A stretch of 26,271 nt of DNA, taken from contig PWUC01000123.1 in assembly GCA_003562655.1 (NCBI GenBank), positions 1 to 26,271 on the forward strand. Direction: 5' to 3'. A model generated the notes under the pieces. That model made no database searches, had not been told where the DNA came from, and saw nothing but the letters and a program-made list of their open reading frames with translations. This DNA is from Clostridia bacterium (lineage in GTDB: Bacteria > Bacillota_E > SLMV01 > PUMD01). A program made the translations under genes and the position numbers. Shown here in pieces: positions 6,961-15,863 of this stretch. Every line of letters begins with the position of its first letter. The stretch's first letter is position 1.

Positions 6961-8088
6961 TCAGATGCGACAGTATCGCGAAATATTGAGCAGTATGCCT
7001 ATTGCCCCCATGGTGACCAGCAGGGAGGATCCCCCGTAGCTGATGAAGGGAAGGGGAATCCCCGTCACGGGAAACACCGAGGTGACCACGCCGATGTTGA
7101 TCATGACCTGCAGCAGTATCATGACCGTAATGCCGGCGGCAAGGAGACCGGAAAAGCTGTCCGGGGCACAGGCAGCGATCCTGAATCCCCGCCAGGCCAG
7201 GATGCAGAACAGCAGTAGCAGCGCGGTGCATCCGACCAGCCCCAGTTCCTCGCCCACGATGGCGAAGATGAAGTCGGTGTGCTGCTCGGGCAGGTACAGA
7301 AACTTCTGGTGGCTGGCGCCCAGCCCCACCCCGAAGACCCGGCCCGAGCCAAGGGCGTAAAGGCTCTGTATGATGTGAAAGCCCGAACCCAGAGGATCCG
7401 ACCACGGGTCCAGGAAGGCGTAAAAGCGCCTCTGGCGATAGGGCTCCGACTCGATCAACCTGTGCACGACGGGCACGCCGAGCAGGACCAGTCCCAGCAG
7501 GTGCCCGGGGCGGGCGCCTGCGATGTAAAGCATGATGAGGACCGTTCCACCGATGGTGACCGCCGTGCCCAGGTCGGGCTGCAGCATGACCATGCCCACC
7601 ACCAGGGCCACCACCGCCAGGTGGGGCATGACCCCGGCAAAAAAGCGCCGCAGCTTCTCCGGCACACGACAAAAACTGTGGGCAAGATACACAACCAGGC
7701 ACAGCTTCACCAGCTCCGCTGGACTGACAGAAATGGGCCCGAGCAGTATCGAGCGCTGCGAACCCCGCGCCTCAATGCCGATCCCCGGGATGAGACTCAG
7801 GGCGAGAAGGGCGAGGGCAATGAAGATGCAGATCCGGGCATAGCGGCGGTAGATCCAGTAATCAATCCGCTGCTGCAGAAACAGCATGAGCAGCAGCCCG
7901 CCCATTGCCCATACAGCCTGCCTCTTGAAATAGTAAAAGCTGTCGCCGAAGCGCACGCGGGCGGAATAGCTGCTGGAACTGAGCACCATCAGCACGCCGA
8001 AGGCGACCAGAATCACCACAGTGAAGAGCAGGATGAGATCTGGTGCCCGGCGGCTCCTGGGCCTGGCCTCCCCGCGTCTGCCTCTCAC
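6961..8088 (-). CDS. ftsW: SEDS-family peptidoglycan polymerase FtsW (FtsW/SpoVE)
   Basis: Septal glycan-strand polymerase working with the class B penicillin-binding protein encoded upstream. The 375-residue protein has about ten transmembrane helices and the SEDS landmarks LQPDLGTAV, PWSDPLGSGFHIIQSLYALGSG, PEQHTDFIFAIVGEELG and the C-terminal PLPFISYGGSS. The usual QPSE before the fourth helix reads SPAE here, a mild departure. The frame opens at 8148, but the GTG at 8088 overlaps the mraY stop by four bases and has GAGAGG upstream, so I use it; the extra residues would be uncharged by any known domain. In Bacillus this slot holds the sporulation paralogue spoVE. Only one SEDS gene is seen here, so it may serve both septation and the spore coat wall (inference). 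Confidence 0.95.
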   Translation of the reverse strand: MRGRRGEARPRSRRAPDLILLFTVVILVAFGVLMVLSSSSYSARVRFGDSFYYFKRQAVWAMGGLLLMLFLQQRIDYWIYRRYARICIFIALALLALSLIPGIGIEARGSQRSILLGPISVSPAELVKLCLVVYLAHSFCRVPEKLRRFFAGVMPHLAVVALVVGMVMLQPDLGTAVTIGGTVLIMLYIAGARPGHLLGLVLLGVPVVHRLIESEPYRQRRFYAFLDPWSDPLGSGFHIIQSLYALGSGRVFGVGLGASHQKFLYLPEQHTDFIFAIVGEELGLVGCTALLLLFCILAWRGFRIAACAPDSFSGLLAAGITVMILLQVMINIGVVTSVFPVTGIPLPFISYGGSSLLVTMGAIGILLNISRYCRI

Positions 8089-9083
8089 ACTCCCATACCT
8101 CTCAACCCCGTTATGGCCGCGATGGTGCAGAGGACCTGGAACAGCCACATGCTCAGCACCACCGTCACCTCACTGAAACCCGACAGCTCAAAATGATGGT
8201 GAAGGGGACTCATGCGCAAAAGCCTCCGGCCCCCGGTGAGACGGAAATAGGTGACCTGAACGATGACCGACAGTGTCTCCACCACAAACAGCCCCCCGGC
8301 AACCACCAGCAGAAGCTCGGTCTTTGTCACAACCGCCAGCCCGGCCAGGGCCGCACCCAGGGCCAAGGATCCCGTGTCGCCCATGAATACGCGGGCAGGA
8401 TGAAAATTATACCAGAGAAACCCCACGCAGACCCCCATCAGGGCCATCCCATATACAGCGACAATCAGCTGCCGTCGAGCCAGGGCAGCGACGATGAACA
8501 CCAGGGAGGCGAGGGCCGTCCCCCCCGCCGCCAGACCGTCCAGCCCGTCGGTGAGGTTGACGGCATTGGACGAACCGGCGAAAAAAACCGCGGTGAAGAC
8601 CGGGTAGAACAACCCCAGATCGAGGCGCACACCCGTCCAGGGCACAGCAAGAAACGTGCCGCCCCCGGCGAAGGTGACGGCTCCCCACCCCAGCAGCGCC
8701 CCCAGGATCATCTGTATGACCAGTTTGTCCCGCCCCCTCAACCCGAGGGGACGCCGGAGGGCCACCTTGAGAAAATCGTCGACGAAGCCCAGGGCCCCCG
8801 AGGCCAGTGTGACCCCCAGCAGCAGCTTCAGCTCCCAGGTCATGGGAACGAGCAGGACTGAGGCCCCGATCAGGGCGAAGAGAAAGGCGAGCCCGCCCAT
8901 GGTGGGGGTCCCCTCCTTGCTGCGGTGCGTGCCCGGGCCGTCATCTCTGACCCTCTGGCCGAAGTTCAACCTGCGCAGCAGGGGCAGAAGGAGCGTGCCC
9001 GCCACCAGCACTGCGGCGACGGCACCGGCAAAGGCGACGGGAAAGACCCAGGGTTCCCGCACGTCCAGGACGGGCAGCATCAT
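8085..9083 (-). CDS. mraY: Phospho-N-acetylmuramoyl-pentapeptide-transferase MraY
   Basis: Integral membrane enzyme making lipid I from UDP-MurNAc-pentapeptide and undecaprenyl phosphate. The 332-residue protein has about ten transmembrane segments and the family's catalytic motifs: GTPTMGGLAF, FVDDFLK (Mg2+-binding aspartates), NAVNLTDGLDGLAAG, FMGDTGSLALG, and SPLHHHFELSG near the C-terminus. The start ATG at 9083 overlaps the murF stop as ATGA; a second in-frame ATG follows at 9080. Its stop overlaps the ftsW start by four bases, so murF, mraY and ftsW are probably translationally coupled. In most dcw clusters murD lies just after mraY; here there is no room for it. Confidence 0.98.
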   Translation of the reverse strand: MMLPVLDVREPWVFPVAFAGAVAAVLVAGTLLLPLLRRLNFGQRVRDDGPGTHRSKEGTPTMGGLAFLFALIGASVLLVPMTWELKLLLGVTLASGALGFVDDFLKVALRRPLGLRGRDKLVIQMILGALLGWGAVTFAGGGTFLAVPWTGVRLDLGLFYPVFTAVFFAGSSNAVNLTDGLDGLAAGGTALASLVFIVAALARRQLIVAVYGMALMGVCVGFLWYNFHPARVFMGDTGSLALGAALAGLAVVTKTELLLVVAGGLFVVETLSVIVQVTYFRLTGGRRLLRMSPLHHHFELSGFSEVTVVLSMWLFQVLCTIAAITGLRGMGV

Positions 9084-10528
9084 CCTCCCGACCCCATTTC
9101 ACGGGTTTCTCTGGGCGGAAACAGCGCTTTCAGCGCCTCCACACAGGACTCCAGCCGGCATCCCCGCGACGCCTTGACCAGCACCAGGTCGCCGTCGGCG
9201 ATCATCTCCGGCAGATCGGCAATCAGGGCGTCGTTGTCCGGATAGTGCCGGTGACTGCCCGCCGCGAATCCCTCATCGACGGCACCGGTCCCCATGAGGG
9301 AGGCGAGTTCGCCCACGGTGACCAGCACATCCAGGTCGCCGGCGGCCAGGTGGCGACCCACCTCCAGGTGCCACTGTCCTGACCTGGATCCCAGCTCCAG
9401 CATGTCGCCCAGTATCGCCACCTTCCTGCCGGCAGCTGCACATTCGGCCAGGGTGTCGAGGGCAGCCATGCATGAGGTGGGACTGCTGTTGTACGTGTCA
9501 TCGAGTATGTTGATCCGGTCCCGCTGGATCCACTGCATGCGCATGCCGGTCAGCTCCACATTCTCCAGTCCAGCCCGGATGCTCTCGGAGGATATCCCCA
9601 TCATGTGGCCGGCGCAGGCGGCCGCGAGGGCATTTGCCACGTGGTGCTTGCCCGCCAGGGGCAGATGCACCCTCACCGCCGGTTCTCCCCTCACATGAAG
9701 GTCGAACCGGGCCCGCGCAAGGCCGTCAATGGAGATGTTCTCGGCCCAGACCTGCAGATCATCGCCGGGTTGCATCCCGTAGAAGACGGTCCGGGCCTCT
9801 GTCCGGGAGGCGATCCATCGGCCCCAGGGATCATCGCAGTTGATCACCGCCCAGCCCTGCCCGGATAGGGCCTCAAAGAGTTCAGCCTTCGCCCGGGCGA
9901 TGTTTTCCACCGAACCCAGGTACTCGATGTGAGACTCGGTGACGTTGGTGAGCACACCCGCCTCCGGCCCGGCCACCGAGGCCAGGTACTCTATGTCGCC
10001 CAGTTTGCGCATCGCCAGTTCCACCACGGCAGCCTGATGCTTTGAACGGAGCTCAAAGAGGGTCAGGGGCACCCCGATCTCGGTGTTGTAGTTGCCCCGG
10101 GTCTTCAACACCTCGAAACTCTGCTGCAGGACCGCCGCCATCATGTCCTTGCAGGTGGTCTTGCCCACACTTCCGGTCACCGCGATGACGGGAAGGGAGA
10201 ATCGACCCCGGTACCACGAGGCAACATCGCCCACGGCCCAGAAGGGGTCGGGCACCTCAAGGAGGATCTGATCCCGTCGGGACACCTTCCCCGCCCTCAC
10301 CAGGGCTGCGGCCGCCCCGCGGGAAAAGGCCGCATCCAGGTACTGATGCCCATCCGTCTTCTCCCCCTCCAGCGCCACGAATAGATCACCCGGGGACACA
10401 CAGCGACTGTCCGTCCTCACCCCGTAAATGCCGGTCGCCCGCTGCCCCCGGGTCAGCGCCCCGGTTCCCAGCACCGAGGCCAGATCTGCGACGGTGAACA
10501 GGAGCCCTCGTCCCTGATCAGCATCCAC
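9080..10528 (-). CDS. murF: UDP-MurNAc-tripeptide--D-alanyl-D-alanine ligase MurF
   Basis: ATP-dependent cytoplasmic ligase adding D-Ala-D-Ala to UDP-MurNAc-tripeptide, the last soluble step. The 482-residue protein has an N-terminal substrate domain (TDSRCVSPGDLFVALEGEKTDGH), the P-loop AVTGSVGKTT at about 116-125, TRGNYNTEIGVPLTL, the ALAMRKLG-type segment (here ELAMRKLGDI), and DDTYNSSPTS in the C-terminal domain, all diagnostic of MurF rather than MurC, D or E. The frame is open to 10657, inside murE, but the GTG at 10528 lies 4 bases after the murE stop with AGAGAGGG upstream and is the likely start. It overlaps mraY by four bases. Confidence 0.97.
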   Translation of the reverse strand: MDADQGRGLLFTVADLASVLGTGALTRGQRATGIYGVRTDSRCVSPGDLFVALEGEKTDGHQYLDAAFSRGAAAALVRAGKVSRRDQILLEVPDPFWAVGDVASWYRGRFSLPVIAVTGSVGKTTCKDMMAAVLQQSFEVLKTRGNYNTEIGVPLTLFELRSKHQAAVVELAMRKLGDIEYLASVAGPEAGVLTNVTESHIEYLGSVENIARAKAELFEALSGQGWAVINCDDPWGRWIASRTEARTVFYGMQPGDDLQVWAENISIDGLARARFDLHVRGEPAVRVHLPLAGKHHVANALAAACAGHMMGISSESIRAGLENVELTGMRMQWIQRDRINILDDTYNSSPTSCMAALDTLAECAAAGRKVAILGDMLELGSRSGQWHLEVGRHLAAGDLDVLVTVGELASLMGTGAVDEGFAAGSHRHYPDNDALIADLPEMIADGDLVLVKASRGCRLESCVEALKALFPPRETREMGSGG

Positions 10529-10532
10529 GCCC

Positions 10533-12047
10533 TCACCCTCTCTCCCGGTTCTTACGGCGCAGTTCAAGTGCCCTGCGCGCCTCCAGCCGGTCGTCAAAGT
10601 GGATTGCGTGATCAGCCAGGATCTGCGTCGTCTCATGGCCCTTGCCCGCCAGGACAACCGTATCGCCAGGGCGGGCGATCTCCACCGCCCTCAACACGGC
10701 CTCCTCCCGATCCACGTACACCTCGCAGCTGGAGGTGTCCTCGATGCCTCTGAGTATATCACAGGTTATGGCCTGTGGGTCCTCACTGCGGGGATTATCG
10801 GAGGTCACGATGATGCAGTCCGCCAGACCCTCGACCACGGATCCCATGACCGGGCGCTTCGTCCGGTCCCTGTCCCCACCTGCGCCGAAGACCGTGATGA
10901 CCCGGCCCGCCGACACGCTGCGCACCGCCTCGAGAAGGTTGGCGAGCTCGTCGGGCGTATGGGCGAAGTCCACGATCACCGTCACGTCGTCCTCAGAACC
11001 GGAGACCACCTCGTAGCGACCGGGAACCGGAGCGGCCCCGGAAAGGGCATCGGCAATGCAGTCTATGTCCACGTCGAGGCTGTGCGCCACCGCCGCCGCA
11101 GCCAGGGCATTGTAGATGTTGAAACGACCGGGGAGCTGGAGTCTGACCCGCCGCCCGTCACCCGGCGGCAGCCGCAGGGAGAAGACCGTATCTTCCGGGG
11201 TCATCTCTATGTCACAGGCGGTGACCTCTCCTCCGTCCAGGCCGTAGGTCAGGACCCCGGCCACCGAATGCCCTTCAATATCGACCCCCCGGGGATCATC
11301 GGCATTGATGACCGCCCGCGGCCCACCGCGGTCGAGGCCCTCGTCGGTCAGCATCTCGAAGAGACGCGCCTTCGCTGCCAGGTAGCTCTTCATGTCCCCG
11401 TGAAAGTCCAGGTGTTCTGGGGCGATGTTGGTGAACACGCCGACATTGAAGGCACATCCCTGCACCCGATGCAGCATGAGCGAATGGGATGAGACCTCCA
11501 TCACCGCAGCGCGATCGCCGGAGCCGAGCATCTGGTGAAACAACCTCTGCAGGTCGGCTGCCTCAGGGGTGGTGAGTACCGTCTCCATCCTGCTGCCCCC
11601 GACGATGTTGCCCACGGTACCGACCAGGCCACAACGGATTCCGTCCGCCTCAAGCACATGGCGCGTGAGGTGGGCTGTGGTCGTCTTGCCGCTGGTGCCC
11701 GTCACCCCCACCAGGGTCATCTTCCCTGTGGGGTGGCCGAAGAAAGCGTCGGCGACCACACCCGCCGCCCGCCGTGCATCGGCAACGGCCAACTGGGGCA
11801 CGGGAGGGTCGACGGTGACGAACCTCTCAACCAGAAGGGCCCGGGCGCCGCGCGAGACGGCCTCCTGTGCAAAGAGATGTCCATCGGTCAGCTCGCCGGG
11901 AATGCACAGGAAAAGGTCGCCGGGCTTGACCCGTTTCGAGTGATAGGACAGATCCTCGATCTCGATTGCCGTCAGGTCCGCCGCCGGAATCTCAGGCGGT
12001 TCATCACCATGATCCGTTATCACCTGTAGCAGCTGATCCAGCTTCAC
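10533..12047 (-). CDS. murE: UDP-MurNAc-L-Ala-D-Glu:meso-diaminopimelate ligase MurE
   Basis: ATP-dependent ligase adding the third residue of the stem peptide. The 504-residue protein has DLSYHSKRVKPGDLFLCIPG at the N-terminus, the P-loop GVTGTSGKTTT (about 114-124), EVSSHSL, FTNIAPEHLDFHGD, YLAAKARLF with the lysine that is carbamylated in this family, and DFAHTPDEL. The motif DNPRSEDP (Asp417-Arg420) is the meso-diaminopimelate-recognising DNPR signature, so the wall should contain meso-DAP rather than lysine. The start is GTG at 12047, with GGAGGG about 11 bases upstream. An 81-bp gap separates it from ftsI, in which I see no clear promoter. murF follows after 4 bases. Confidence 0.97.
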   Translation of the reverse strand: MKLDQLLQVITDHGDEPPEIPAADLTAIEIEDLSYHSKRVKPGDLFLCIPGELTDGHLFAQEAVSRGARALLVERFVTVDPPVPQLAVADARRAAGVVADAFFGHPTGKMTLVGVTGTSGKTTTAHLTRHVLEADGIRCGLVGTVGNIVGGSRMETVLTTPEAADLQRLFHQMLGSGDRAAVMEVSSHSLMLHRVQGCAFNVGVFTNIAPEHLDFHGDMKSYLAAKARLFEMLTDEGLDRGGPRAVINADDPRGVDIEGHSVAGVLTYGLDGGEVTACDIEMTPEDTVFSLRLPPGDGRRVRLQLPGRFNIYNALAAAAVAHSLDVDIDCIADALSGAAPVPGRYEVVSGSEDDVTVIVDFAHTPDELANLLEAVRSVSAGRVITVFGAGGDRDRTKRPVMGSVVEGLADCIIVTSDNPRSEDPQAITCDILRGIEDTSSCEVYVDREEAVLRAVEIARPGDTVVLAGKGHETTQILADHAIHFDDRLEARRALELRRKNRERG

Positions 12048-12128
12048 CAGAAGGCACTCCCTCCAAATAGCACACTGTGGGCGCGACGAAGGATCACGCA
12101 GGGCAGCAGCACCCGAACCCGCTCATAG

Positions 12129-14246
12129 TCAGGGCGAACGCAGGTAAAGATGGACTATGGTGCCTCTCTGCACATGGGTTCGCGGTCCAGGCTCCTGCCT
12201 TATTATGATCCCAGAACCGCTAACTTCCATGCGTAGCCCCAGGGCACCCAGCTTTTCTGCTCCGGCCCGCAGGGTCATCCCGGTCAGGTCGGGTATCCGG
12301 ACTGTGCCGGCCTCAGCGGGTTCCTCATCCAACCCCTCAGTATACAGAAGCACCTGGGATCCCGGTCGGACCTCAGTTCCCCCGGGCGGAAACTGCTCCC
12401 GGACCTCATCACCGGCCCCGATGATGGTGAACTCAAGACCCATCTCCGCCAGCCTTTCCTCCGCCTCCGCCGCCGGCACTCCGGTCACATCCGGAACCTG
12501 CAGCAGCACCTCCGCGGGACCGACGGATCCCCCGGGGTCGCCACCTGTGATCTGTTCGGGGAACTCCGGTGGAATCTCCAGATAACGGAGCGTATCACTC
12601 ACCACTGCCTGGAACACCGGTGCCGCCACCTGTCCCCCGTAGTAGAGACCCTCGGGCTCGTCGACGATGACGTAGCAGATAACCGCCGGGTCATCCGCCG
12701 GGGCAAATCCCAGGAAGGAACCAAGGTGCCGGTCCCTGGACACCACGCCATCCACCGTCTTCTGGGCCGTACCCGTCTTGCCGCCCACACTGTAGCCGGG
12801 AATCGCCGCCCGCGATCCGGTCCCCTCCTCAATGACCTGCACCATCAGGTCACGTATGGTGGCCGAGGTCTCCCCGGATATGACCCGGCGGAGCACCTCC
12901 GGCGGGACTTCCTGAATCTCGCCGGTCACAGCATCCCGGATGCTGTGCACCACCTGGGGACGCATGAGATATCCGCCGTTGATGATGGCGCTCGCGGCGT
13001 TGATCATCTGCAGCGGCGTCAGGGTCAGGGTCTGACCGAAGGACATGACCGCCAGGTCCACGGGCCTCGCCCGCTCCTCCGGGGGGTGAATGCCCTCGGC
13101 CTCACCGGGAAGGTCCACTCCCGTGGGCGAATCCAGGCCGAAGGCGCGCAGGTAGCGGTAGAAGGCCTCCATGCCCAGTTCCAGGCCCGTCCTGACGAAG
13201 ATGGTGTTGGCTGACTTGGCAAATCCCAGGGAGAAGTCTGCAGATCCCAGACCCTGCCGGTTCCAGTTGTGAATGACAGCCCCGGGAACCCTCACGTACC
13301 CCGGATCATAGAAGGGAGTCGTCGGGGTCACCGTGCCCTCCTCGATTGCAGCGGCACCGGTGATCGGTTTGAAGACCGATCCCGGATGCTGCGTGTCACT
13401 GACAAGCGGGTTCCGCCAGAGCACGGGCGAGACGTCGGACCAGCGGTTAAGGTCGAAGTTGGGATATGAAGCCATGGCCAAAATGTGACCGGTGCCCGGA
13501 TCCATCATCAGCAGGTGGGCCCCGAGGGCTCCGGTTTCAGTCACGACCCTGGCCAGTTCCCGCTCGGCAATGTACTGGATGATCTCGTCGATGGACAGGT
13601 ACAGGTCGCTGCCCTCAACCGGGGGAATGTAGTGGTAGACCGCCTGCGGGATCTCCCTTCCCTCGGCATCAAACTCCATGGATATGGTCCCCGGCTCTCC
13701 CCGCAGGACCTGATCCCAGCTGTATTCGATTCCCTCAAGACCCTGGCTGTCTATTCCGGCAAAACCAAGGACGCGAGAGGCCAGCGTACCCTTGGGGTAA
13801 AAGCGCTCGCTCTCCATGGTGAAATACAGGCCGCTCAGATCCAGTTCCCTAACCGCGCGGGCAGCCTCCGGCGCCATCTTCCTCTTCAGCCACACGAAGG
13901 AGGCACTGGCGGACAATCTGTCCCGAAGCACGCCCTCATCCATGCCCAGAATGGGCGCCAGAGCGGCGGCCCACTGCTGCGCATCTCGCACCTCCGCGGG
14001 AACAGCATACAGTGAGTCAACGTCCACGCTCACGGCCAGCTCCCGCCCCTCACGGTCCATGATGACGCCTCTGCGGGCCTGCACGCTTATCTCCCTGGTG
14101 CGGGACTCGAGTGCAGCCTCGCTCAGCTCATCTCCCAGAACCACCTGGATCCAGCCGACCCGAAACATCAATGCCACATAAATGAGCACGAAAACCACGA
14201 GACCGTGAAGGACTCGTTTGCGCATCGCAATGCTGGGCAACCTCAT
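12129..14246 (-). CDS. ftsI: Class B penicillin-binding protein with two PASTA domains (FtsI/PBP2B or SpoVD)
   Basis: Septal transpeptidase that crosslinks strands made by FtsW. The 705-residue protein has an N-terminal transmembrane helix (about 12-30), the dimerisation/pedestal domain with RRGVIMDREGREL (59-70), and a transpeptidase domain with SVFK (Ser290, Lys293), SAN (345-347) and KTG (490-492), all intact. Two PASTA repeats follow (about 582-638 and 648-703), each opening with a V/I-PD-hTG motif. I use the ATG at 14246; a second ATG seven codons on is less well placed. Bacillus has two such genes here (pbpB and spoVD); this cluster has one, so assignment to vegetative or sporulation septation is open. 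It sits between ftsL and murE, the standard place. Confidence 0.95.
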   Translation of the reverse strand: MRLPSIAMRKRVLHGLVVFVLIYVALMFRVGWIQVVLGDELSEAALESRTREISVQARRGVIMDREGRELAVSVDVDSLYAVPAEVRDAQQWAAALAPILGMDEGVLRDRLSASASFVWLKRKMAPEAARAVRELDLSGLYFTMESERFYPKGTLASRVLGFAGIDSQGLEGIEYSWDQVLRGEPGTISMEFDAEGREIPQAVYHYIPPVEGSDLYLSIDEIIQYIAERELARVVTETGALGAHLLMMDPGTGHILAMASYPNFDLNRWSDVSPVLWRNPLVSDTQHPGSVFKPITGAAAIEEGTVTPTTPFYDPGYVRVPGAVIHNWNRQGLGSADFSLGFAKSANTIFVRTGLELGMEAFYRYLRAFGLDSPTGVDLPGEAEGIHPPEERARPVDLAVMSFGQTLTLTPLQMINAASAIINGGYLMRPQVVHSIRDAVTGEIQEVPPEVLRRVISGETSATIRDLMVQVIEEGTGSRAAIPGYSVGGKTGTAQKTVDGVVSRDRHLGSFLGFAPADDPAVICYVIVDEPEGLYYGGQVAAPVFQAVVSDTLRYLEIPPEFPEQITGGDPGGSVGPAEVLLQVPDVTGVPAAEAEERLAEMGLEFTIIGAGDEVREQFPPGGTEVRPGSQVLLYTEGLDEEPAEAGTVRIPDLTGMTLRAGAEKLGALGLRMEVSGSGIIIRQEPGPRTHVQRGTIVHLYLRSP

Positions 14247-14277
14247 CTCGGCCGTCCCCCTGCATCTCCGCTAATTT

Positions 14278-14874
14278 TTAGTTACCTGCCCTGACCGGAG
14301 TCGTGCCTCGCAGCCATCGCAGCAGCCACGTTCCCATATCTGCCAGGCGCAGGCCGCCGTCAACGGTCGGCTCCGACTCCAGATACAGTACCACCCTCCT
14401 CCCAGTACCCGCGGAGCTGTCGTCGGCGCTGGCCGTCGTCACAGCTCCCTGACCACCACTCCGGGTCACAGGCGAGTTCTCAGAAATGGAAGCGACCGCA
14501 GCAGGGCTGCCCACCTGCACCAGTCCCAGCTGCTCCTCCGCAACGCCCACAATCCGCTGCGTGGATCTCAGGGACGCGACCTCTGCCTCCAGAAGATCAC
14601 TGTGCATCTGGGCTTCCCTCAACTGGGCCCTAAGGCCTGCCAGCTCATAGCCCCGGTTGGCTATGGCCGTCTCGGTCACGATCAGGCCGAGGGCCAGGAC
14701 AAAGATCACAACCAGGGCGGTGAGGACCTGCACCCACAGTACGGTCCTCCTTCTGATGCCGGCCTCCTGCCCGGCTCCCCCGGGGAGTTTCTGGGGCTGC
14801 TCTTTCCCTCCCCCTCGGGATGCGGGGCGGCACTGTTCTCTGGTCTGCACCAGCTGCCTTGCCGTCACTGCCAT
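14278..14874 (-). CDS. ftsL: Cell division protein FtsL, with a long C-terminal tail
   Basis: Small bitopic protein that recruits and regulates the FtsW-FtsI synthase. The 198-residue product has a basic cytoplasmic tail of about 45 residues, one transmembrane helix (about 47-68, VLWVQVLTALVVIFVLALGL), and a coiled coil (about 73-110, ending in LRSTQRIVGVAEEQLGLVQ), the FtsL/DivIC pattern. The call rests on this architecture and on position between rsmH and ftsI. Unlike the roughly 120-residue Bacillus FtsL, a Ser/Thr/Gly-rich linker and an amphipathic end (ADMGTWLLRWLRG) add about 80 residues. Start choice is uncertain: ATG 14874 follows GGAG by 11 bases; GTG 14886 would add four residues. 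Confidence 0.85.
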   Translation of the reverse strand: MAVTARQLVQTREQCRPASRGGGKEQPQKLPGGAGQEAGIRRRTVLWVQVLTALVVIFVLALGLIVTETAIANRGYELAGLRAQLREAQMHSDLLEAEVASLRSTQRIVGVAEEQLGLVQVGSPAAVASISENSPVTRSGGQGAVTTASADDSSAGTGRRVVLYLESEPTVDGGLRLADMGTWLLRWLRGTTPVRAGN

Positions 14875-14918
14875 CTTACTCGCCACTCCAATCCGATATA
14901 ACCTGCAGAACCTCCGTC

Positions 14919-15863
14919 TCAGAGCCGCTCAATGGCTCTGAGCTTGGCTGAAGATGAACGGGGATTGGTGCACATCTCGGCATCGCCCGGCCGAACCGGC
15001 TTCCGCGTCAGATCTTTGACCACCGGCCCACTGCACCGGCAGACCGGCAAATCCGGCGGACAGCGACACTCCCGGGACAGGTCCCTGAAGACCCTCTTCA
15101 CTGGACGGTCCTCGAGGGAGTGAAAGGTGATCACCACCAACCTGCCACCCACCCGGAGGAGATGCACGACCTCCTCCAGATACTCGCCGAGCCCTTCCAG
15201 TTCCCCGTTGACCTCAATGCGCAGGGCCTGGAAGGTCCTCCTCGCTGGATGGCCACCCCTTCTCCTGGCAGGAGCGGGAATGGCATCCATGATGACCTCA
15301 ACCAGATCACCCGTCCTTCTGAAGGGCTCAATGCTCCGTCGCCTGACGATGAAACGGGCGATCCGTCCCGCCCAGCGTTCCTCCCCATATTCCCGGAGGA
15401 TGCGGGCGATCTCTCGCTGTTCGTAGTGGTTCAGTATATCCGCTGCTGTTCGTTCTGCACCCGGGTCCATCCGCATGTCCAGCGGGGCGTCTGGGTACCG
15501 GTAGCTGAAACCTCGCTCCGGACAGTCCAGCTGATGGGAACTGACGCCCAGGTCCAGCAGGCACCCATCAATTGCATCGATCCCCCGCTCTGCCAGCAGC
15601 GCAGTCAGGGAGCGAAAACTATCGTGAACCAGTTCCACCCGGGGCTTGACGTCCGACAGCACCTCCGCTGCAACCCTCAGGGCCTCGGGATCGAGATCGA
15701 TCCCGATCAGCAGATCCCCGGCAGAGAGGTTGTCGGCCAAAAGACGGGCGTGTCCCCCGCCACCCAACGTGCCGTCGACATAGACCCCTCCGCGCTGCAC
15801 GTCCAGATAGTCTGCGACCTCGTCGGGCATCACCGGCTGGTGAAAGGCATCACCCTGGGTCAC
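14919..15863 (-). CDS. rsmH: 16S rRNA (cytosine1402-N4)-methyltransferase RsmH (MraW)
   Basis: SAM-dependent enzyme methylating N4 of C1402 in 16S rRNA at the ribosomal P site. The 314-residue protein begins with the family-typical HQPVMPDEV, then motif I YVDGTLGGGGHA (28-39), IGIDLDPEAL, LLDLGVSSHQLD, GFSYRYPDAPLDMRMD, RTFQALRIEVNGEL and VITFHSLEDRPVKRVF, and ends in a Cys-rich segment (ECRCPPDLPVCRC) and KPVRPGDAEMCTNPRSSSAKLRAIE. All motifs are intact. The GTG start at 15863 overlaps the mraZ stop by four bases (GTGA). Like mraZ, it is a standard first gene of the dcw cluster. Confidence 0.98.
   Translation of the reverse strand: MTQGDAFHQPVMPDEVADYLDVQRGGVYVDGTLGGGGHARLLADNLSAGDLLIGIDLDPEALRVAAEVLSDVKPRVELVHDSFRSLTALLAERGIDAIDGCLLDLGVSSHQLDCPERGFSYRYPDAPLDMRMDPGAERTAADILNHYEQREIARILREYGEERWAGRIARFIVRRRSIEPFRRTGDLVEVIMDAIPAPARRRGGHPARRTFQALRIEVNGELEGLGEYLEEVVHLLRVGGRLVVITFHSLEDRPVKRVFRDLSRECRCPPDLPVCRCSGPVVKDLTRKPVRPGDAEMCTNPRSSSAKLRAIERL

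Noticed and set aside
12048..12128. Possible promoter in the ftsI-murE gap
   Set aside because: Best hexamers are poor and badly spaced; the gap may only be leader sequence.
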